Part shown: positions 57,119-64,000 of the stretch, piece after piece | How the letters are laid out: each line of letters opens with the position of its first letter | How positions within the stretch are numbered: the first letter of the stretch is position 1 | Translations under genes and position numbers: made by a program | Source of the DNA: Daphnia pulex | Taxonomy: Eukaryota; Arthropoda; Branchiopoda; Diplostraca; Daphniidae | Assembly: GCF_021134715.1 (NCBI RefSeq) | Contig: NC_060023.1 | Location: forward strand, 11,098,001 to 11,162,000 | Reading direction: 5' to 3' | DNA: 64,000 nt | The notes under the pieces: model-generated | Seen by the model: only the letters and a program-made list of their open reading frames with translations | Database searches by the model: none | Told to the model about the DNA's origin: nothing

Positions 57119-60100
57119 GCGTGTCTTGAAACTCCGCCTCCAAGCGGTCGGTGTGTGTGTGTCGGGCAGCAACTCAGGTAGAAACTGCGGGGGGGAATAT
57201 AGTGGGAGGCAACGGGCGGGTAGCACACAAGCAACCGTGGATAGTGTGTGTATAGGTATATGAGGTTTCTTCACCTTGATCATGGTGGAGACAGTCGACT
57301 TTGAAACTTGTACGACGACTGGTCACGTTTGACTTTTCTCTCTCTTGTTTGTTTTGTTTTTAATTCTCTCCATCTCTTTTTATTTGTCATCATTTTAATT
57401 TGCTTTGAAGAAAAAATTGAAGTTTGAAATTCCCGCTCCGCTTCGTTTCGACGACAAAAATTTAAAAAAAAGTGGGTGGACAAAATTCGCAAAGTGAGTT
57501 CGAAACATTTTTTCAGTTGACCAGTGTGAATCACATCCGCCAATTTCCCGCAACTCGACACATCTTGTAATTGCGTAAGTCTATTCGACAAATTTATATT
57601 TGCATCTAATTATTAGGCGGCATTTTTTTAGAAAGAAAAAAAAAAGTTGAATGTCCTACCGACATTTTCTTGCGGAGGTGGGAAGGTGTTTGTTTCTCGG
57701 TTAGCCGACAAAATTGTAATTTTCTATTTTCTTTTTTCTTTTCCCAAATATTCCTAAAAAGAAAAAGAACTTTATGGGAAATGAATATCGGAACCATATG
57801 GCCGGCCGAACACGGCGTGTCCACTGGTTACTAACACTCACGGTGTTACAGCATGCGCTTTCTGCGTCTACCTGTGTAATCACGGTCGTAAAAAAAAAAA
57901 GCAGAAGACTTGCTACCTTATCTCTTAAGAGGGTAGCAACTCTGTTTTTTTCTCTTGTTTTTTTTTGCGGTATAATTGTCTGATACGGCTGGGAACGAAC
58001 CGTACGACACTTTTTCTACTCTGAAATTCAAAAAAAAAAATTATTAATTTGTTTCTGATCAAAATACCACCAGATTTTTCCCCATCGAAATTGTTATTTC
58101 GTCTGTTTTTGAGTACGCGTGAAACAGACTCGTCGACCTGACCACCTGATCAGTAAATAATAAAAATTAAAATCCGACTGGGTGGATAAAACCTTTGGCG
58201 AATTCGCCGGACGAAAATAGCCCGCGTGAGCTGCGCGCGTGATAGGTAAATCGAACCGTTTTTTGAAATAGCCACACGTCCCGAGTCAATCAGAACATGG
58301 GCAATTGTTTTATACTCGTTCATTCAAAAAAAGAACAACAAGTTTGTTCAACGCCAAGTCAATAAACTTTGCATCGTTCAGTTTCGGGATTAAATGAATA
58401 ATTTTCGCATTCGTTTGTTTCTTTTTTGTGTGCGGGCAAGAAGCTATTATTTATTTGAACGGAGTATTTTGAGGTTATCGAGAGTCAATTTTAGACACAT
58501 TCATCTATCCATCTCTCTATACAGGTGGTTAGTGGTAGTCTGCAGCATGTCTCATCACATGAGAGATAATTCACGGCAGATGCATTCGACGGCACGTTGT
58601 CGGGTCCCCATCGGGCAACTTTGCGCTTCACGCGGGTTAGAGGAGATTGGCCGGCGTATGCGGCCGGGAATCTCGCGATGGTGTCAGTCTCGCCTCCGTT
58701 CACTAAAATTCATCAGAGAGGATTTCATTTTTGATTTTAATCGTTTGAAATTCGTTAATTTATCTGTTGACAAGTCCCCGCCCGAGACGACGCCCTCCAC
58801 CAACCGCCCGTACCGTCCCTTTTGGCTGCGAATTAATTTCGGCCGTTAACTGGGCCGTCTTGCCTGTTGCAGTTGAACAAATTGGGGTCACATATTCTTT
58901 GATCATTTATATTTTTGGATCCATCGTTGCTTGCCCCCCCTTTTTTGGGCGATGGCCCATAGTGTACGCACACCTTTTGTAATGGGGCGCCCAGGATGAC
59001 GTCAGAACTATACGTAACCCTCCTCCTCCTCCTTGTTGGGCAACTTAATCAAATAATCAAAGCGAAAAAAAAATCCCGCCAACAAAATAGGAGAGAGAGA
59101 GAGTCTAGTCTACGCTGATTGGCAATCTATAATAGCCAGAGGATGGCACTGTTAACACACGGCCAAAAAGAGGAATGCTACGGGCCAATTATTCAAATTA
59201 ATCCCCCCTCTCCATCCCTTTCGAGACCACCTCACCACCCGCAGAGTCTTATGGGCAGAGAGAGACTCTTGTTTGGTTTTGATAGCATCTTGTGTGCATC
59301 TTTTGTTTTGTTTTGTTTCTTGTTTTTTAAACGAACCGCCGCCGAATGGATCATTTAAGAGCTTGTTAAATGTCCTACCCAAAACAACCCGGATTGTCTG
59401 TTAGTTTTCATTCAATCCATCCGCAGTTGAAAACATTTTGTTCGTGGAAGATATGGGAGAGAGAAATTGAAATGATTTGATTTGATTACGACTTGGGGGA
59501 GAGAACGTTGTTTGTTTCTTTTCTCGTATGTGTTTGTGTGTGTGTGTTGTAATCGCGTCGAGAAGAAGAAGACACAATTCACCTGATTGAACATCAATGG
59601 GCATCCCGATTGGATGATACGGCCTCCCCACCACTTGTGCAACCAACTCCACTTTTGATGGGAGGGGGGCTGACGTCTATCGGCTTGTTATTACGAAAGA
59701 AGAAGAAAAAGTTGTTTGCATTTCAGATCTATTTAGAGTTTGGAAAACCGACGTCTAATGATAGCCTACTACAGCCTCTCTCATCTTTTAATCACGTTCA
59801 TCATTTATCCCCCCCCCCCTTGCGACTCTTGCGTGATTGGATCCCTACACGGTCGACCTGTCGAATCGACTAAACAAACTCGAAAGTCGATTGGAAAGAA
59901 GAAGAAAAAACACACGGAGAATGTTTCTTCTTCTTGTGATGTCGCCTTTCTAATTGCCTTAGACACTCTGTCGTGTTGTCGAGTGGCTTCGATCGGCCCA
60001 GGTTTCAAATTGAGTCGTCGTCAAACATCAACGCATCGCCACCTCACCTCTGCACACCGATGGTAGTAGTGGGGGGAGTCTAAATTTCACGCCCCTTTCA

Positions 60101-60862
60101 ACATCTTTTTTTTCTTCTTTTAAATCAAAATTGCATCAGTTTGTTTAGTTGTTGGAACGAAGAGCGTCTTGACGATGTACAACATCCGGCGCGGTTGATG
60201 TTGTTTTATATCAACAAGAAAACGGACGGATAGGTTGGCTCTCCCTTTCTCATCTTGGCGGCTCGTTCGTTTTAATATCGCCCAACGTTTTTTTAAAAAA
60301 GCGAACAAGTTTGTGAGATCTTTTTTCGTTCGACGGAATTGACGTTTGTGGGTTTGACGGAAGGTGGACGAAACAACATTTTTCATGCGGCCGGGGTCGT
60401 GCCGTAGTAGCTGCCGGATGAGATGGGCGCCCGAGATTTTTCTTGTTGTCCTGTCTGGCTCCTGCTAGTGTGTATGTGTATTAGCAACGAATACGGCCGA
60501 GGATCACGGAGTTACAGCACGGTCATAATAATATACTGGCTAGTATTAAGTTGCGAGCAGAGGGAGAGAGCAGAGAGAGGCTTTTGAAAATTTTGGTGGG
60601 GGGTTTTGTGTTTTAGCTTCCGCTCTCTTTTTTGATTACATTACACACGTGCCCACGTTGGTACTGTGCGGTACTTGGAAGCTGAAGAGAGATTTTTCTC
60701 GATTTTTTTGATAACGTGGCGGTGGTGGTGGTCGCCCATGGATCAACCTGTCGACCTTGGTCGGCCCGATCGCATTTCATGGCCGCCCAAAACATTAGAG
60801 CGCGCTCCCCTCGGTGGACTATATGTAGTTCAAGTATTAGATTGAAATGAGAGAGAGACTCT

Positions 60863-60884
60863 GTTGTTGTTGTTGTTGTTGTTG
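60863..60884. repeat. (TTG)n microsatellite
   Basis: About seven TTG units preceded by a GA tract. Confidence 0.85.
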
Positions 60885-61240
60885 CATCTCCTCTTTTGTT
60901 TTTTAAGTGTCCCATTGGGTTCGGGAGCGTCAATAAATATTGAGACATGGCGGCTGTTCCGCTGGGGGAGAAAAACAAGTGTAAAACGAACTCCTCTTTT
61001 GTGTGTGTGTGGGGGAAACTTTGATGGATACTTAACCCACCGGTAGGTCTAACATTTACTTGTGTGTGGGGGGTTGCGATATTAGACACTTTTTCCATAT
61101 GCCGTCGTCTGTGTCCGTTAATCCTTGCGATCCTCATTGGCTCCGCGTTTTGATCAAGAATCAAGGCATTGAAAAGCTTTTGATTGACTCTTAGATGCGA
61201 CTCCCAATTTAGCTCTCCCCTCCTCTTCTCTAGCTATTGC

Positions 61241-61264
61241 GTGTGCGTGTGTGTGTGTGTGTGT
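61241..61264. repeat. (GT)n microsatellite
   Basis: About twelve GT units with one interruption (gtgtgcgtgt). Confidence 0.85.
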
Positions 61265-62181
61265 AGTAGAATGTCTGCAACCTTCCGGCTTATGTGTACA
61301 GGGTCTCAACTTACTCGTGTAGGAGAGAGACTTATGATGATATTGTATACACTGGGATGCGCTCCGTCCCACACACACCAACAGATTTGCCAGCTCCTCC
61401 TGTCTGCCGATGTCTCGGCGTTCGTGTGTGTGTGTAGGTATAGGGGGGAAGAGATGATGATCAACTTGTTTTGGGCCGATCAATAATTTCCCCCTCCTCC
61501 GACATATGGAACTTAATATGACATCCATCCGCCGGAGTAGACGCGCGATTTCATAGGGCGCCTGTTAATCGAATTAGGAGCCGGGGATTTTTTTGAAGAA
61601 TAAATTTGTTTTTGACAGAAAAAGAATGACGACAAACAAATTCACGACATGTTTATATTCCCCTCCCCCTCCAGTTTGATGATACGCCGTAATAGATGTA
61701 AAGTCGTAGTTGATAACAAATCTCGAAATAGAAATTGAGGGAGATAATTAACGGCGGGAGTTCCCCTCTATACCGTCAATCGTAATCTCCCGAGTAAATA
61801 CCCCACGTGTCGCCTATACTAATGGACGGAGGACTAGCGAACTTATTGCGTATACGACGACCGGTTGCCTAGACGTCGAGAAAAAAAAAAGAAAATCGCC
61901 GGTATTTGTAAATGAAAAATAAAAGTGTCGGATATCGAATGTGGAAGAAAAAAAAATACTGAAATGACTTGGGACGGGAGATGTTTTAATAAAAACATGA
62001 ATGTAGAAATTGGATATTATCAGCACATTTTGGTGGGCATCGGGAGAATTTAAAAGAAAAAAAAAAAGGAAAATGGGCGGGCGGGAATTCACGACCCCGC
62101 ACGGCCCTCGTGTCGGGTTACAAACTTTGGCCGCCGAGAGGCGCTGTCGGATTGTAGCAACAGGCAGCAGCACGCTCACGA

Positions 62182-62204
62182 TGTGTGTGTGTGTGTGTGT
62201 GTGT
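62182..62204. repeat. (TG)n microsatellite
   Basis: About eleven TG units. Confidence 0.85.
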
Positions 62205-62570
62205 AACGCACACATGCAGCAGTTGACGGAGTTAACTACAGTGCGACGGACACTCATCAAAAGTTTTGACGGGCGCGTTTTTATAAAACTAAAACAGAAA
62301 ACGACAACTCGTCGCTTTTTCCGATTTCTGATGGGAAAACGGTGGCGGGAAATTGTGGTCTACCTGATTTGAAAATTGAAAAAAAAAATTTGGCGGTTGA
62401 AAAAAAAAAGTTTGGAAATCACGAAAAATTGTCGTCCCGTGTTAACGAATCTGAATCGTAAACACGAGTCGATTTGATTAGACAGTTTGTTTGATTTCTC
62501 AGATAAAAAGGAAAGAAGAAAAATCCCGATAGCTGTCGGTATTATTCGATTAGAAGCAGACGAACTGCAT

Positions 62571-62590
62571 GTGTGTGTGTGTGTGTGTGT
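62571..62590. repeat. (GT)n microsatellite
   Basis: Ten uninterrupted GT units. Confidence 0.85.
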
Positions 62591-64000
62591 TTTATTAACA
62601 AAGAAAAAAAGGATTGCATAACTGCAACAAGGAAAAGGAAAACGTCAAGCAATAGTTTGTAGAATTGGCAAACGCCGAGTGCGTGAATCTCCGTCGAAAG
62701 GATCGGTCGCTCATCTTGTTTCTCTCCTCGTTTCGATTGAATCGACAGAAAAAAGTCCAAAAAATCGAGCCGATTCGGGACTTTTTTATTTCTCTTATCT
62801 CGACCCGAGTTGTTTTTATCGCAGCAGCAGCAACAGCGCAGAAATTTTAAAAAATAAAACACAGGAAAAACTGGACGTCTGTTTGTGTGTGTGGGTGTTG
62901 TGCGGGGGGGGGGGACACACTGTGTGTTCTGCTCTGCAGCTGTGCCGTGCTCGAATCGGATAAAAAATCAATTGCGTGTCGGCGGAAAACTGGGGAAACA
63001 CACAAGGAGGGATCGTTTTGAGTACATCGAATCAGGGGCGTTTCTAAATTCGACGTCATGGAATTGTCAAGGTATTTTCAAATTTCCAATTGATAATGAT
63101 TCCGTTTTAATGAAATGTGATTTTCGTGAGATCTCGTCGGGATCGATCCCGGCGATGAAAAAAAGGAATAAGAAAACCAAAACAAACATGGCGCTGTCGC
63201 ATGATCTCTCTTTTTAATATAATTCCCTTGCTCTTTCTTAATTCCTTTTTATAAATTTCCAAGGCATCGGCACGTCGTTAGGGTTAAGAGACGTTGTGTT
63301 GATTAAGCGGAAACTAGATCGAACCCGATCTGGCCCTCCTCCCCTTTTGGGACTGGGGCTTGGATATCTTTTTGGCAGCCAGGAGTCGATGCGCTTTTAA
63401 TATGCGACCCCGATCGTGTCTGTACACAACAAATCGAGAAATAACGAAAAAAGAAAAAGAAAATTACAAATTGGAAGCCGATTGAGTGCGGCGTTTCTCC
63501 ACCGGGATCGGCGTGTTTATTTCATGTCGAGTTTTGTGTATTGTGGCTAAAGGGCGGGAGAGATGTGACGTGTTGAATGTCAAGTGAATTTAGTGGGATC
63601 ATTTCCGATGCTAGGTGACACAATGTCATATAGTATAGAAAATGATTGGCTGTCTCTTTTGTAGGGCTTGTTCATCTCTAGTGAGGTAGTTTGCTGTTGT
63701 TGTTGTCGAACGTGTATTAAAAATACATCGATAGAGATAAGATAAGATTATATGCAAAGAGTCTGGGAGGAGGGGATAAGGGGGTTTTGTGGCGGTGCAC
63801 ATTACCAGGGGGGTTTGTGTCGTTTATCCGGTCTTGCGACAGGAGAGGGAAAAAAAAGTTGTCGGGAGAGGTTAGTTATCGTTTATTTTTCCGGTTTGCA
63901 TGCGGATTTCGATTTAAGCCACCGCCGCAAAAAAAAACTTAACGAAATTGAACATTTCCTATGTTTCCCGACAAATTTAATTTACTTAAACGAAAGGGTG

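Larger units (their letters stand above)
46686..64000. other. About 17 kb without recognisable genes, rich in simple repeats
   Basis: I looked through the open frames on both strands. Those I examined are short, low-complexity or read through microsatellites, and none shows a family motif or an exon chain. The stretch has recurring GT, GA, TTG and GTA microsatellites, C and G homopolymers of 10-16 bases, and many short T and A runs. It could be an intergenic regulatory region or a very large intron of a gene beyond the right edge. I could not distinguish these. Confidence 0.55.

Noticed and set aside
58394-58849. 151-codon plus-strand ORF with an internal acceptor-like tacag
   Set aside because: Arg-rich composition follows local base content. 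No family motif or partner exon was found.
60613-61164. 183-codon minus-strand ORF
   Set aside because: It contains Thr runs and similar artefacts of microsatellites and lacks any domain.

Overview
The window looks like arthropod genomic DNA, most likely from a cladoceran crustacean of the Daphnia type (inference). Genes are split by mostly short GT-AG introns. Recently duplicated families sit in tandem. The gene content (gustatory receptors ending in TYxxxLxQF, MFSD6-like transporters with a long lumenal loop, secreted Cys-rich proteins, BTB proteins, a CYP4 P450, a pancreatic-type lipase) fits that group. I see no bacterial operons, viral genes, CRISPR arrays, rRNAs or convincing tRNAs.

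Layout. 1-460: 5' coding exon of a CutC-family gene on the minus strand, running off the left edge. 1869-5643: two tandem four-exon genes for secreted Cys-rich proteins (C-terminus resembles DUF4789). 7932-10470: an 11-exon pancreatic-type lipase. 11665-12714: a third Cys-rich paralogue with a replaced C-terminus. 15720-18586: two intronless BTB/POZ genes, minus strand. 18827-21312: a complete 11-exon CYP4-type P450, minus strand. 21492-22866: an inverted-repeat element. 22993-26407: two five-exon gustatory receptor genes, minus strand, then an orphan last-exon relic at 26710-26865. 27369-28486: a foldback element with a minisatellite in its loop. 28759-30084: an intronless coiled-coil protein with repeated SxIP motifs. 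30773-32290: a third gustatory receptor. 34075-43986: three tandem MFSD6-like genes, two intact and the third a pseudogene. Between the second and third lies a small opposite-strand Cys-rich gene at 41116-41664 that is a distant relative of the 1.9-12.7 kb family. 44-64 kb: about 20 kb in which I find no coding exon. It is rich in GT, GA, TTG and poly-C/G tracts and is compositionally unlike the first 44 kb.

How the genes work together. They do not form one pathway. The common theme is environmental response (chemoreception, xenobiotic metabolism, fat digestion, secreted proteins, small-molecule transport) in families growing by local duplication and decay. Exon boundaries were set by eye from splice signals, phase continuity and comparison among paralogues. 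Total coding length is divisible by three for every gene model called complete.
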